Positions 24,757-35,996 of a stretch of DNA of 64,000 nt are shown here, in pieces. Position 1 is the first letter of the stretch. Each line of letters opens with the position of its first letter. The stretch is taken from NCBI RefSeq assembly GCF_027595985.1, contig NC_073305.1, forward strand, positions 81,041,974 to 81,105,973. The letters run 5' to 3'. Made by a program: the position numbers and the translations under genes. Under the pieces are notes generated by a model. That model was not told where the DNA came from and ran no database searches. It saw only the letters and a list, made by a program, of their open reading frames with translations. The stretch is from Sorex araneus. Lineage: Eukaryota > Chordata > Mammalia > Eulipotyphla > Soricidae.

Positions 24757-25409
24757 ATTTTTATTTTTATTGAATCACCATGATAAAAGTTACAAAGAGT
24801 TCAGGTTTAAGTCTCAGTCACACAGTGATCAAACACCCATCCCTTCACCAATGCACATGTTCCACCACCAAGAACCCCAGTATATCTCCCACCCCACCCC
24901 CACCCCACACCCGACTGTGAGCCTGATGATTTTCACTTTACTCTCTCTTTACTTTGATTAAATTCAATATAACAACAGAAAACTCACTATTATTATTTGG
25001 AATTTTTCCCAACAATCAGACCTGCCGAAAAGGCATCATTTGATAATTTGTTTTCCATTGCTGAGAATGAAGAGCATATGAAGTTTTGGATTTCTGGTAT
25101 TTTAGTAATTAAGTCCAATGAAATTTCTTCCAGAAGTCATGTCACTGCAAGCTGATACCTCTGTTTAGTGGGCTCTAAGAGATGGCAGTCACCATGCTGC
25201 CGCCACGGAAAGGAAAGGCGAAGGGACAAAAACCTTTCCCCTCCTGGGGTAGCACGGAGCCATACCTTAGTTCACAGTCTAGAGGCATTTCTGCAAGAAG
25301 CTGCTGGGTTCCGAAATTAGTTAGTGGGCCTCTGGGATCATGGTCATTCAGGAGCGGTGGAGTCGTTCATCTGGGGCTGCTTGGGATCTCATCTGGGCAG
25401 AGAGCAGCG
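24757..25409 (-). mobile_element. L1-tailed chimeric retroposon, complete
   Basis: A 653-bp antisense element. In sense it carries about 270 bp of GC-rich non-ORF sequence ('gaccatgatcccagaggccc', 'ggaggggaaaggtttttg'). It then enters the last codons of L1 ORF2 near 'cttctggaagaaatttc' and continues through the L1 3'UTR. Imperfect 12-bp target duplication agat(c/t)tcaactt at 24745-24756 and 25410-25421. Same structure as the elements at 31229 and 63455. Confidence 0.85.
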
Positions 25410-26396
25410 AGATTTCAACTTTTTAAGAAAGCTTTCTTCGATGAAGATTATTTAAAACTCTTCCATGGACCAAATATTTAGGTCTCTATAACTGAGGGAG
25501 ATGTCAGATAATTCATCTAGTCTTTCGATACCAAACACACACTGACAAATCAAATTTAGACTAATTTAGACTGATTTAGATTACATCCTAAAAGAAAGTG
25601 AAGCAGCATTAGTGATTCTCCAATCTGGATGCTTCTTGGCTATTCGAGGGGAGAAATGTTCCCAAAAGCCTTGGCCCTCCGTAAGTCCTGCAGATATCAT
25701 CACCTTTGTTTAAATTCAATTCAGCATTGTTCTTCTGGCTTTTGTAACCAACCAAGGTGTTAGACTCTAAAAGCAGAAATGCAGGGAGAATATAAAAATT
25801 AAGAGACATAAGCTAACAGGTTAGGTCTAAGATAATTTTTTCTTCTAATTATCTCTGAAAGGTACAGTTTTCATGCTTGAAAAGCCAAGAGTGTTTGCAT
25901 GATGAGTTGCATAATGTCATATATAATTTTAGTGTTCCATTCAAGGGACAGAAAAAGCAGCAAATCTCTTATTCTAGTAGCAATCTTGTGACAGATTTGC
26001 ACTTCCCAAGACTATTGCCACCCACCCTTCAAACTTTGGCAAAAGATGACACCATAAAGATAAAGTTTCCTACATTTTTGGAACCAAAGTTATAGCACCC
26101 CATTTATAATTTATGCCACACAGTACAGATATTCAAAAGAAAACGTGGTATTTGTGTTATGAGCTATTATTGCAGTGCATTTAAGATAATTTTCAAAACG
26201 GGTATTTGTAGGTTCCAAATGTTCTGGACATATAGGTGTGGAGGTAAGGATATGTCAATTTATTGCAAATAATATAAGTATTTCTTGAGAAAAGAGGAAG
26301 GAAAAGAAAAAAAAATATGACAACCGGTTCTAGTAATCTTCAGGATTGGAGTGAGATGAAGAGTAATGGAAGAAGAGGTCAGATTAACTTGGATCA
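25410..26396. other. Unassigned DNA
   Basis: No gene or repeat family assigned. A purine run (26285-26312) is the only local feature. Confidence 0.45.
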
Positions 26397-26720
26397 TTAG
26401 TCTTTTGCCAAGGTAGAATATAACAGGGCGACTGAATGATGATAATTTGATACCTCAATTGCAAACCACAACACCCATAAGGAGAGAGAGACAGCAGAAG
26501 TAAATGCCCTGCCACAGAGGCAGGGTGAGGTGGAGGGGATGGGTGGGAGAGGTAGGGGTGATACTGGGATCATTGGTGGTGGAAAATGCACACTGGTGAA
26601 GGGATGGGTACTCGATCATTGTATGACTGAAACGTAAGCACGAAAGTTTGTAAGTCTGTAACTGTACTCTACTGTATCACTGTATCACTGTCACACAGTG
26701 ATTAATTTTAAAAAATTAAA
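26397..26720 (+). mobile_element. L1 3'UTR, older copy
   Basis: Sense L1 3'UTR: G-rich segment ('gggtgaggtggaggggatggg'), 'tcattggtggtggaaaatgc', 'actggtgaagggatgggtac', ending in an A-rich tail. Near its end 'tgtatcac' is repeated (26673-26690). Confidence 0.85.
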
Positions 26721-27265
26721 AATTAAAAAAATACATATATAACAGGGCACAGAATAGACTCCACAGCAAAGACATTATTTAAAGAAGCAGATAACAGGAA
26801 TTGGTGGATTTCCTGGGACTCCCTGAAATTACATCCATGATTTTGTGTGTATTTGAGGTATGCACTTTTCCTGAAAGGAGATGCATAGATTTTATGAGTT
26901 CTCTGAGGATCCAATATCACTCAGAGATAAAATGGGGGAAAAAAAAGACAATAGAACAAATAAAACCCAATGGTGTTAGCAAAATTGAGGTTGTGTTTGC
27001 AAGATCATTGAAGGCAGTCTTCTTATGAATACCCACAATGGAAGAGCCCCTATTGTCAGCATCTGGACACTGCAGCTGAATCAGATTCTGGAAACTTTTT
27101 TTTTTTTAGCACTCCCTTAGTTTTGCTTTTTAATGGGAGGGAATCAAAATTAAATCAATTTCTTAAAACCTTTTGAGGTAAAATGAAACATCTGATTGTC
27201 ACTAAATTAAAACAGGGAATACCAGAAATTGATTTTCTTTTCCTACTATTCTTTTTCTATTTGTT
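26721..27265. other. Unassigned DNA
   Basis: No gene. Short open frames on both strands without domains. Confidence 0.45.
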
Positions 27266-27411
27266 CAGTGTGTGTGTGCTGTATGTGTGTGTGTATTGTA
27301 TGGTGCTTGTGTGTTTTTGTGTTTGTTTGTGTGTGCTTGTGTGTGCCTGTATGTATTTGTATGTGTTTGTGTGTGCCTATGTGTGTTTGTGTGTGTATGT
27401 GTGTGTGTCGT
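27266..27411 (+). repeat. (GT)n-rich array
   Basis: Impure GT microsatellite with interspersed TTTGT and TATGT units. The several overlapping open frames across it are artefacts of its composition. Confidence 0.95.
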
Positions 27412-27902
27412 GGGGGAGGATGGATTTCCAATTTCAATAATCGCCTTGCTCTTGACAAGAGTACTCAGAACGTGTTCTACAACCCTTGTCTTGACATTTC
27501 CTACAAACACTTTGTAATTTGAGGGTCATTATTTACATTTTAGATCTCCTAAATTTACAACCTACTAAAATAAACAGAACAATTAAATCATTGCATTTGA
27601 TCTTTCAAATTCTCTTGAAAAATTGTAAAATGAGTGGTCTCTCAGGTTATGAAAATTCACTTAGATTTGTACATATTTTATAAACTAAGATAACATTTCC
27701 TCAAACAAAATTTTTAGTGATAGCAAAACAAAAATATGATGTATGAGGAATAATATAATAAAATGCAACAAATGAATTCTTAGCAAGGAAGAAAAGGCTA
27801 GGCAAAATTTTGCCCAAGGAACTCAGTAATCTGACTGACTACTAGGGTTACTGTTACATGGTTTTGATAAATGTCATCCTGCTGATATGAAAAGGCATTT
27901 AT

Positions 27903-28074
27903 GATCGGGGGCAATAGTACAGGGTGTAGAACAATTGCCCTGCACATGGTTGACATGGGTTTGATATTCAGCACCCTACATGGATCCGTGAGCTCCAGCA
28001 GGAGTGATCCCTGTGCACAGAGCCAGAAGTAAGCTCTGAAAACTTAAAGTGTGGCTCAAAAACCGAAAAAGAAA
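27903..28074 (+). mobile_element. SINE-A copy, old
   Basis: Sense copy: 'gggggcaatagtacagggtg', 'ggtttgatattcagcaccct', 'gcaggagtgatccctgtgca'. Its A/G-rich tail passes into the purine arrays. Confidence 0.8.
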
Positions 28075-28419
28075 AGAGAAGAAAAGGAAAGAAAGAGAAG
28101 AGAAGAGAAGAGAAGAGAAGAGAAGAGAAGAGAAGAGAAGAGAAGAGAAGAGAAGAGAAGAGAAGAGAAGAGAAGAGAAGAGAAGAGAAGAAAATTAAAA
28201 TAAATAAAAGAAAAGAAAAAGAAGAAAATAAAAGAAAAAGAAAGGAAGGAAGGAAGGAAGGAAGGAAGGAAGGAAGGAAGGAAGGAAGGAAGGAAGGAAG
28301 GAAGGAAGGAAGGAAGGAAGGAAGGAAGGAAGGAAGGAAGGAAGGAAGGAAGGAAGGAAGGAAGGAAGGAAGGAAGGAAGGAAGGAAGGAAGGAAGGAAG
28401 GAAGGAAGGAAGGAAGGAA
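28075..28419 (+). repeat. (AAGAG)n then (GGAA)n purine arrays
   Basis: About 18 AGAAG pentamers at 28096-28190, an A-rich bridge, then about 44 GGAA tetramers at 28242-28419. All purine on the plus strand and directly 3' of a SINE tail. The 'LPSF' frame on the other strand is not a gene. Confidence 0.97.
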
Positions 28420-28571
28420 AGGCATTCTTGTTCCTGTGCTGGAAATCTTGCTGGTGGAAAAATAGTAGTATGTCGATTCTGATGTGGGCAAAAGCACATC
28501 TAACTTGGTAGACCAGAAACCAGTACTTGTAATGTAAAGCATAGACCTGATTTGAACTTCATTTGTATCTT

Positions 28572-28720
28572 GTTTTTGGGAGCCACTGATAGGGGTGCTT
28601 AGGGGCTATTCCTGGAAAGGTGCTGGAGGTAACTATTGTACTAGTGCAAGCTCCAAGTGAACAGAGAGAGAGAGAGAGACAGACAGAGAAAGAGACAGAG
28701 ACAGAGATAGACAGAGAGCA
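28572..28720 (-). repeat. Possible SINE fragment plus (GA)n
   Basis: 'gtttttgggagccactgata' and 'ggggctattcctggaaagg' look like an antisense SINE tail end. The rest (28660-28720) is GA/GACA microsatellite. Confidence 0.5.
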
Positions 28721-28735
28721 AAAGCTCAGGATAGG

Positions 28736-28966
28736 ATCACTGTCATTGTCATCCCCTTGCTTATTGATTTGCTTGAGCGGGAACCAGTAACGTTTCCATT
28801 GTGGGATGCAGTAATGGCATATCGAATATGCCACAGGTAGTTTGCCAGGCTCTGCCGTCCAGGCGAGATACTCTCTGTAGCTTGCTGGGCTCTCCAAAAG
28901 AGGCGGAACCCGGGTCCACCGCATGAAAGGTGAACACCCTACCTGCTGCGCTATCGCTCCAGCCCC
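28736..28966 (-). mobile_element. SINE-B copy
   Basis: Full-length antisense copy with RTE tail, body and tRNA head ('tgctgcgctatcgctccagc'). Target duplication aggatagg at 28728-28735 and 28967-28974. Confidence 0.92.
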
Positions 28967-28974
28967 AGGATAGG

Positions 28975-29469
28975 GTAGTAAGTTTATTAGAAGCTCAGCA
29001 CTGAGGACCCCAAGTCAGAAGAGAAAGAGACTTGGAGCCCCGTTTGCTAAGAGGTTCTTCTATCCCCTAAAGGTGGCCTAAAATCTATCTACATTCTTAT
29101 GGGTGAAACAGGAGATACAGAAACAGAGGTAACTGCAAAAGAAAAAACAATCAATGCATCCTTCTCAGATGGAATGGCCTTCAGGGGCCCAAAGAAAAAC
29201 CAGTCAGTGTCAGTCTACCTTGTCACTCTATCAGTACCATCTCCCGTGCCCTCCCATCTGTCTGTCGGACCCAGTGCACTGCCAGAAATCCAGTGGGCCT
29301 TAACTCCATTAATTGGGGTCATAAAAGGAATGCTTCTTCCTCCCTTCTCTTGTTTAATTTAGGGGGTCAGTTTCATTTTCTCAGTCTCCATCATATTTTC
29401 TTAATTTTTATTACAATTTCATAATTCTCACTACATACAGCTTCTTATTTGTCATTATGGTAAAGAGTT
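28975..29469. other. Unassigned DNA
   Basis: No gene recognised; an 87-codon frame at 29099-29362 has no domain. Confidence 0.4.
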
Positions 29470-29572
29470 AATCCTGGTGGTGCAAACGTGGGGGACCCAC
29501 TGTGAGGGATTGAGCCTACACTTTCCAAACAAAGCATGTGCTCCAGACCTTTAAACTATCTCCCTGATCTTC
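29470..29572 (-). mobile_element. Old SINE fragment
   Basis: Antisense: 'gagggattgagcctacactt', 'gcatgtgctccagaccttta', 'actatctccctgatc'. Confidence 0.6.
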
Positions 29573-30002
29573 ATTTTGACAATTACACTGGCTATCCTCT
29601 CTGAGAACCTTGATGAAAGGTGTTTTGATTTCCCTTTCACCATAGGGTACTTCATCACTGATATTTGTACTTAAAAAAGAAGTGCAAAAAATAAGGCAAG
29701 GGAAAGTGCTGAAATGTGCCTATTTGTGAGTAATATAATACTGTCTGTGTCACTTATGCAGTTACATAATTCTTACTGAAATGTCACCCAAGAGTTTTAT
29801 TTATCCCTCCCTACATTAGCCAGATTATATCAAGCCTTATTTTATTGTATCAAGGATAAATCAAAACACAAAATGCTTTATGAGATTGCAAATCTTAATT
29901 TCTGTGCTTCACCTTCAGTTTAAATAGCACCTTTTCCTAGAGTTTTTAAAGCATCTTCCAAACATTTGAAATGAAGTTGAACCTACCCCTATTTCGTAGG
30001 GC

Positions 30003-30201
30003 AGTGCTTCTCCAAGTATGATGTACAGAACAGCAGCACCAGCAACAACTTGAACTTACTAGAAATGCAGGTTTTGAGCCTCTCCCAAGATATCCTGGAG
30101 GGATATAATTCTCAGGGTGGGACACAATATCCCTTACTCTTACCCCACCCTTTCCTATTCCACTATTACCTTGGTGTTCACACTAGTTTGAAGGACACTG
30201 G
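30003..30201 (+). mobile_element. MER5A-like hAT DNA transposon
   Basis: Begins 'cagtgcttctccaagtatga', passes through 'agcagcaccagcaacaactt' and 'actagaaatgcaggttttga', and ends 'gtttgaaggacactg'. Both ends show the degenerate CAGTG terminal inverted repeat of the MER5/Charlie group. Non-autonomous and ancient. Confidence 0.8.
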
Positions 30202-30228
30202 TCCAAGAAAACAGAGCTACAAAAATAT

Positions 30229-30819
30229 CACTGTATCACTGTCATCCCATTGTTTGTCGATTCACTTGAGCGGCACCAGTAATGTCTCCATTCCTCCCAG
30301 CTCTGAGATTTTAGCAGCCTCTCCTTACTTGTCTTTCCCAACGATTGGAGGCTCTTTAGGGTCTGGGGAATGAGACCTATCGTTACTGTTTTTGGCATAT
30401 CAAATACGTCACGGGTAGCTTGCCAGGCTCTGCCCATGCAGGTGGGATACTCTTGGTAGCTTGCTGGGCTTTCTGAGAGGTGTGTGTGTGTATGTGTGTG
30501 TGTATATTACTCTATGATAATATAATACACATATTACTCTCTATGATTTGTTGCCTACTGTCTGAACTCCATCAAATATGGAGTGGTAGTTATGGAAAAT
30601 GTGTAGGAAGTGTCTTATAATGCGGCTGCACGGTCTGGAAAGCGGCTTGGAGTGTGTCAGTGGTTGGGTAGTGGAGGTCAGCTGCTGAGGCTGTGTCCCT
30701 TGGGGCGGGGAGGGGTCTCACCTGCCCCACTATGGGGCGCCCTGAATGAAAACAGCCTCCTCCCAGATGAAAGTATAAAATGAGGCCCCCATAGCCATGC
30801 CACCAGACTCTGCACCAGA
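30229..30819 (-). mobile_element. RTE-derived composite retroposon, complete
   Basis: A 591-bp antisense insertion with a perfect 12-bp target duplication, ctacaaaaatat, at 30217-30228 and 30820-30831. In sense the first 300 bp follow the RTE 5'UTR at 62.8-63.0 kb ('ctgacctccactaccc', 'ccatatttgatggagttca'). Then comes the segment shared with SINE-B ('gcctggcaagctacccgtg') and the long RTE-mini insert ('gctgctaaaatctcag'). It ends in the RTE 3' end (GGAGACATTACTGGTGCC). There is no ORF. A (GT)n run sits at 30479-30505. Confidence 0.87.
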
Positions 30820-30831
30820 CTACAAAAATAT

Positions 30832-31215
30832 AGTGCAGTTAAATAAGTGAAACTGTTAGTTGCCCAAAGGTAAGTATGAGGTCAAACTCGCAACATTTCT
30901 TTCTGTTCACTACTATCCACTGTTTTGCCCCATGATAACTGCTTTCCAAATGGACCTAAAGCTCTAACATGTCTCCAAAACAGTTCAGCTTTGAACCCAC
31001 AAACATAACTTCATAGAACAAGTCCAATATTAAAGGTCATGTTTATCTCACCCAGGGAATAGGCTCACATTTGGGAACTCTTTGAGGCATTCCTTAGACT
31101 GGAAGTAGTATAAACACTGCTATTAGGTCCTATTCTTCTGGTAATGGTGCACATAGATTAGATCTGGATTTAGAGAGAGTTTTCTCAGATTGGTGCAATT
31201 TAAAAATCCTCCTTT
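30832..31215. other. Unassigned DNA
   Basis: No gene or repeat recognised between two insertions with clear target duplications. Confidence 0.45.
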
Positions 31216-31228
31216 AAAAATCAGGCTT

Positions 31229-31848
31229 CACAAACGGCTCCTTTGCTCCTAAAAGACCATGATCCCGGAGGCCTACTAACTACTTTTGGCACCCAGCGGC
31301 TTCTTGCGGAAATGTCTCTAGACTGTGAACTGAACTACAACCCTATGCCACCCCGGGAGGGAAAGGTTTTTCTCTCTCGGCCTTTCCTTTCCGCAGTGGC
31401 AGCAGTGGCAGTGTGGCCGCATGGCGACCACCATCTTATAGAGCCCACTAACCGGAGGTATGAGCTTATAGTGATGCAACTTCTGGCAGAAATTTCTCTG
31501 GACTTAATTACTAAAATACCAGAAATCCAAAACCTCATATGCTCTTCATTCTTACAATGGAAAACAAATTATCAAATGATCCCTTTTCAGCAGGTTTGAT
31601 TGTTGGGGGATAATTCCAAATAATAATAGTGAGTTTTACTGTTGAAATATTGAACGTAATCAAAGTAAAGAGAGAGTAAAGTGAAGATCATTAGCCACAC
31701 AGGTAGGGGGTGGTGGGATGGGAGGTATACTGGAGTTCTTGGTGGTGGAACATGTGCACTGGTGAAGGGATGGGTGTTTGGTCATTGTATGACTAAGAGT
31801 TAAACCTAAAAGCTTTGTAACTTTTTTCATGGTGATTCAATTTAATAA
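31229..31848 (+). mobile_element. L1-tailed chimeric retroposon, complete
   Basis: A 620-bp sense copy. The 5' block holds 'gaccatgatcccggaggcct', 'cttcttgcggaaatgtctct' and 'ggcgaccaccatcttat'. It joins L1 at 'gatgcaacttctggcag', the phrase at about 37644 in the long L1, some 80 bp before its ORF2 stop. The L1 3'UTR follows to the A-tail. Target duplication aaaaatcaggctt at 31216-31228 and about 31849-31861. The open frame through 31243-31599 is probably fortuitous. Confidence 0.87.
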
Positions 31849-31862
31849 AAAAATCAGGCTTA

Positions 31863-32031
31863 TGGGCTGGAGTGATAGCACAGCGGGTAGGGCGTTTGCC
31901 TTGCATACAGCCTACCCGGGTTCAATTCCCAGCATCTCAAATGGTCCCCTGAGTACCTCTAGGGGTAATTTCTGAGTGCAGAGCCAGGAGTGACTCCTGT
32001 GTATCACTGGGTGTGACCAAAAAAAAGAAAA
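31863..32031 (+). mobile_element. SINE-A copy
   Basis: Well preserved sense copy ('gggctggagtgatagcacag', 'cccgggttcaattcccagc'). It is inserted at the A-tail/target-repeat of the preceding chimeric element. A further copy of the target sequence, aaaatcaggttta, lies at about 32070-32082. Confidence 0.93.
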
Positions 32032-32109
32032 ACAAATTAATTAATAAAAATAAATAAATTAAAAAAATAAAAATCAGGTTTAAGTGAGGAAATCAGCAGG
32101 TCATCACTA

Positions 32110-32862
32110 GTCCTTAAAACTACGGCATTATTGACCACCACCCTCCTTCCTCCCCCAATGCCAGGGTGTCTTCACTGAAGCAACTCAGAGGGGGATGAGT
32201 TGAACTTCCCTCCCTGCCCCAAGCAGAACACCAGCACCCGAAAACCTCCAGAACCCAAACATGGCCATGCCCAAGGCCACTCTCCACATGCTTGGATGAG
32301 ACTTGCCCAAAACGGGATGAACCTCACCAAAGAGCGGACCAGCAGGAAAACCTAGATATGAGGAAATCCGTGACTGAGATCTCCAAGCCCCTTGCATCGG
32401 GACTGGACCTCCTCCCCTTAAGTCCCCAGTTTTACAGAAGCTTGGCAGTTACACCCACAAATTGCCCTGGGACCATGTAATATCATCAATGGCCAAGACC
32501 CAGAGACTATAAACTAAAGCTCCCGGAAGAGAATGGCACAAAATTTCCTCGACATTATGTTCTATCCATAACAAGCAATACAAAACAAATTGTCTAGCAT
32601 TGCCTTCTCAGCAGGTTGGAGTAGTGGTGAGACTGGTGTCAAAATATCAAATGTAACCAAAGTAGAGAGAGAATATGGAGGAAATTGTCTGCCATACTAA
32701 CAGGGGAAGGGTTAGAATGGGGGAGGGGGGAACACTGGGGATTTTAGTAGTGGAAAGTGTCCACTGGTAAAGGAATGGGTGTTTGATGATTATGTAATCA
32801 AAGCTCAAATATGAAAGCTTTGTAGCCGTATCTCATGGTGAATAAAAAAAGTGGGGAATAAA
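32110..32862 (+). mobile_element. GC-rich module with L1 3' end
   Basis: The left part (to about 32540) is the module also found at 5.5, 53.3 and 56.7 kb ('ccaaggccactctccacatg', 'gctgagatctccaag', 'catcaatggccaagaccc'). From about 32570 it becomes an L1 3'UTR ('acaaattgtctagcattgcc', 'actggtaaaggaatgggtg', 'ctcatggtgaataaaaa'). It is an L1-mobilised relative of the RTE-tailed composites. Confidence 0.75.
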
Positions 32863-32876
32863 AATAAAATAATAAT

Positions 32877-33027
32877 CACTATCACTGTTGCTGTCGTCTC
32901 ATCTCGTTGTTCATCAATTTGCTTGAGCGGGCACCAGTAATGTCTCCATTGTGAGACTTGTTACTGTTTTTGGCATATAAAATACGCCACAGGTAGCTCG
33001 TCAGGCTCTGCCATGTGGATGGGATAT
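32877..33027 (-). mobile_element. SINE-B, 5'-truncated
   Basis: Antisense RTE tail ('cgttgttcatcaatttgctt', 'gggcaccagtaatgtctcca') and part of the body, stopping at 'gtggatgggata'. The tRNA head is missing. Followed by (TAA)n at 33028-33048. Confidence 0.88.
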
Positions 33028-33048
33028 AATAATAATAATAATAATAAA

Positions 33049-33865
33049 AACTAGGGCATTAAAGATTATATCAAATTCAAAAGTCAAATATTCTAAAAAT
33101 CTGAAGACACTCCTTTGGTAATGGGTCTAGAAGTCTGCAGTTATATTTGTAAAATATTAAGGCAATTAATGTTTGAATGTGTAACAGAGCAAACACCCTG
33201 AAAGAAAAATATGAAATTGTTAACTGGGTAGTAAAAACACTAAAACATCTGCTGAGGTGCACATATTTTAGAGTAAAAATGCTCTTGTTTACAGTATAAA
33301 ATTTTACCATTGAAAGGATGAATGGAGTGGTGAATAGCTCTTTTCTTTCTATAATAATATCTACTCAATAGCTGATGTGGAAAAAATAAATTGTTGCAAA
33401 CCTACATAAGTGCTCAGTGAGTGGAAGTCTCTAAGCAGGGGCCTACCTCTCTCCTAGGCATCTGTGTATGCCTTTCAATAGAGTAGCCACAAGTTACATG
33501 TGTTCATTTATATTTCAACTAAAGAATTTAAAAACAGAAAAATTTCAGTTCCTCTAGCTTGAACTAACTATATTTCAACTGCTCAGTAGCCATCTTTGGT
33601 TATGGACTACAAATACTGGTGAGTACATATTCAGAATATTCCTATAATTACACAAAGTTCTGTAGAACAGTTTTTTCAGATATTAAAAACTTATTACTCA
33701 TTAGAAATTAGTACCTATGGGTACCTCAAATTCCCCATAGATGAACATTTTCCCCTGCCTTTTATTATTCTTCTTTCAGATGCCTCTAGGTTCTTTTTTA
33801 ATCACACATCTCTAACAAAACAAATTGGCATCACTGACATCCATTTAAGAAGCTATAGTATATAT
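33049..33865. other. Unassigned AT-rich DNA
   Basis: No gene or repeat family recognised. Confidence 0.45.
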
Positions 33866-34215
33866 GTAAAGTGCAATACCATGCAGCTGTAAGAAAAGAT
33901 GAGGTCATGTAGTTTGCTCCAATGCGGAGGGAACCGGAGGGTATCATATTAAGTGAAATAAGTCAGAGGGAGAAAGGCAAATACTGGCTGAGCTCATTCA
34001 TCTGTGGAAGATAGAGTCAAAACAAGAGAATAGACAGTATTGAACAGTAACAAACCCATGGTTTTGGATTACAAAATTGATAACCAACCAGTGGGAAGAA
34101 GGGTGAAAGGAATGAAGATCAGGCCAGAGGTGACAGAGGGACAGTGGTGGTGGGAGGGAGGGGTGTAATAATTTTGTGCATCGATACCATAAACTTAATT
34201 AAACACTGTTCCAAT
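33866..34215 (+). mobile_element. Older L1 3' end
   Basis: Sense L1: ORF2 C-terminal remnants ('gtgaaataagtcagaggg', 'tactggctgagctcattcat') and a G-rich 3'UTR segment ('ggtggtgggagggaggggtg'). Frameshifted. Confidence 0.75.
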
Positions 34216-35805
34216 CACATTACCTAAAATGTAATTAAAATATTATACACTATTATATTAGGTTACTGTCTAATTTTTAAGACATAAAAAATAGAAACTG
34301 AAAACTGGAGATAAAACTGGAAATGGAATGATGCTATTTTTTCCATTGCATCCCCATGGGGGTATTTTGAGCTCTCATTCGGATTATAACCCTAACTGAA
34401 TAACAGGTCAGAAAATTGGAAGTCATATTACTGAATCTTATTCCATGCTTAAATAAAATGAACACATATACACCTATGATGGTAAAAGGTTTCTGTGTCA
34501 AAGACAAGGAGTTTCATACATTAGTAATTTCACAGAAGTTCTTCCAAAGAAAGCTGAGCTACGTTCATTTTAGGAATGTTTTCATAGTACTTCTAATTTC
34601 AAAACAGTGAAAAACAATGAGGCATATTATTTATACCAGTTTTATTTTTTACACTTACGGGAACAACATTACAACATTGACAAAGCACATTCCAATATAA
34701 ACATGTTAAAAACTGCCTAAGTACTTCCTACTTGCCCAGTTTCCCCATTGGTAGACAAATGTTCAAAGAACACCACACGGGGCATTGGAAGAGTCTGACT
34801 GCAGAGTCTGACTGCACAGACATTATCCTCACCAGGGGAGCAATGTATAATGAGAGATGGGAAAGGAAACATAAAGGTAGACCCAAAGGGCAATGGAGAT
34901 TTGGATTTTGGACAGAGCACTACCTCCTGGAGTGATCAACAGTGACTATGTTGTAGTAGTGAAACTTGAACTTGATCTTGAGGGCAGGACAGGCTTTACC
35001 TCGATGGGCGTGTTGAGTGAGGGCATTACAGACCCACGCGATCTCAGAAGCAAAGGGATCTATGGGCACTAGTTAGGAGAGACCAATGGGGAATGTTCAG
35101 AAGTTCAGAAGGGTGCAAATGACATCAGGAAACTTGTAGTCTGTCTGCAGGTAGGGACACCCGAGCTGTCACAAGACAGTGACAAAAATGATGATTTAAG
35201 GAAAACTAATTTGTATGTAGTGTTTAAAATGGATTGAAGACAAAAGGAATCAGGCCAGAAAGAAGGATCAGGAAACAATAATGACACTGTGTGCTTAGGC
35301 ATGAATACTGACTTAAGAGGTGACAATGGACATGGAGGGTAATAAGGAGTAGAGTCACTGGGAAAGACCACGGGCCTAGGAGAATTGTCACAGAGTGAAA
35401 GGAACAAAGGATGCCAAAAGAGGAACAGGATTATGGGAAATTCGTGATTTTAGTTGTAAGTTTGTTGACCTTGTGACCAAATCCCTTTCTAGTATTTAAA
35501 AAGAAAATCTCTCTTTTCCAACTAAAAGTCATTGCAGGAAGTGTCATTTCAGGCTGGAAAGGTGCCACTGTTGCCAGGAGCAGGGGCTCTGAAGTATATT
35601 CCTAGTTGCTACCAGCTGCAGCTTATGAAAATAGAATGATCTCGTCCTGGAATTCAGAGAAGGCAGCACACAGACATACTTTCACAGGCATCCTTCATTG
35701 AAACACGATTGATAAACTTAAAGGGAAAGCACATTTCCTACAGCCAAATTCCTCTTAGGGAAAATAAGATCTGTTTGATGGTCAGAGGGAATATAAGCCA
35801 GACCT
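34216..35805. other. Unassigned DNA, possible old retrocopy
   Basis: On the minus strand, 34930-35075 reads open for about 45 codons, and AATAAAAC occurs in minus orientation near 34650. This is the order expected of an mRNA 3' end. I could not identify a parent gene, so this stays a suggestion. A 13-bp tandem duplication (agagtctgactgc) lies at 34791-34816. Confidence 0.3.
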
Positions 35806-35996
35806 AAGGTTCTCAAATTTAAGCATGTGTCAGAATTATGTGGTGGGCTTGTCAAAAACACAGGTTTCTGGGCACCAGCCCCAGAGTTTCTCATTCACTT
35901 CACCTGGAAAAGTGCCCAACAACTACCTTGTATGCAAGCTTCTAAAACTATTAGTATTGGTGATCTTGGGGTTACACTTTAAGAAGTTATTGATCT
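35806..35996 (-). mobile_element. MER5A-like hAT transposon, target of L1
   Basis: Antisense MER5A-like order: 'ggttctcaaatttaagcatg', 'gtcagaattatgtggtgggc', 'ccagccccagagtttctcat', ending 'acactttaagaagttattg'. The L1 that follows inserted in or just beyond its terminal inverted repeat. Confidence 0.75.

Noticed and set aside
26673..26694. 'tgtatcactgtatcactgtcac' as an RTE tail inside an L1 end
   Set aside because: The L1 3' end itself has a similar 'tgtatctcac' phrase, so local slippage explains it without an RTE insertion.
28056..28542. Long minus-strand frames of repeating LPSF residues
   Set aside because: Pure translation of the GGAA and AAGAG microsatellites; no protein.
31243..31599. 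118-codon plus frame in the chimeric retroposon
   Set aside because: The homologous elements at 24757 and 63455 do not preserve this frame, and it crosses the GC-rich block/L1 junction.
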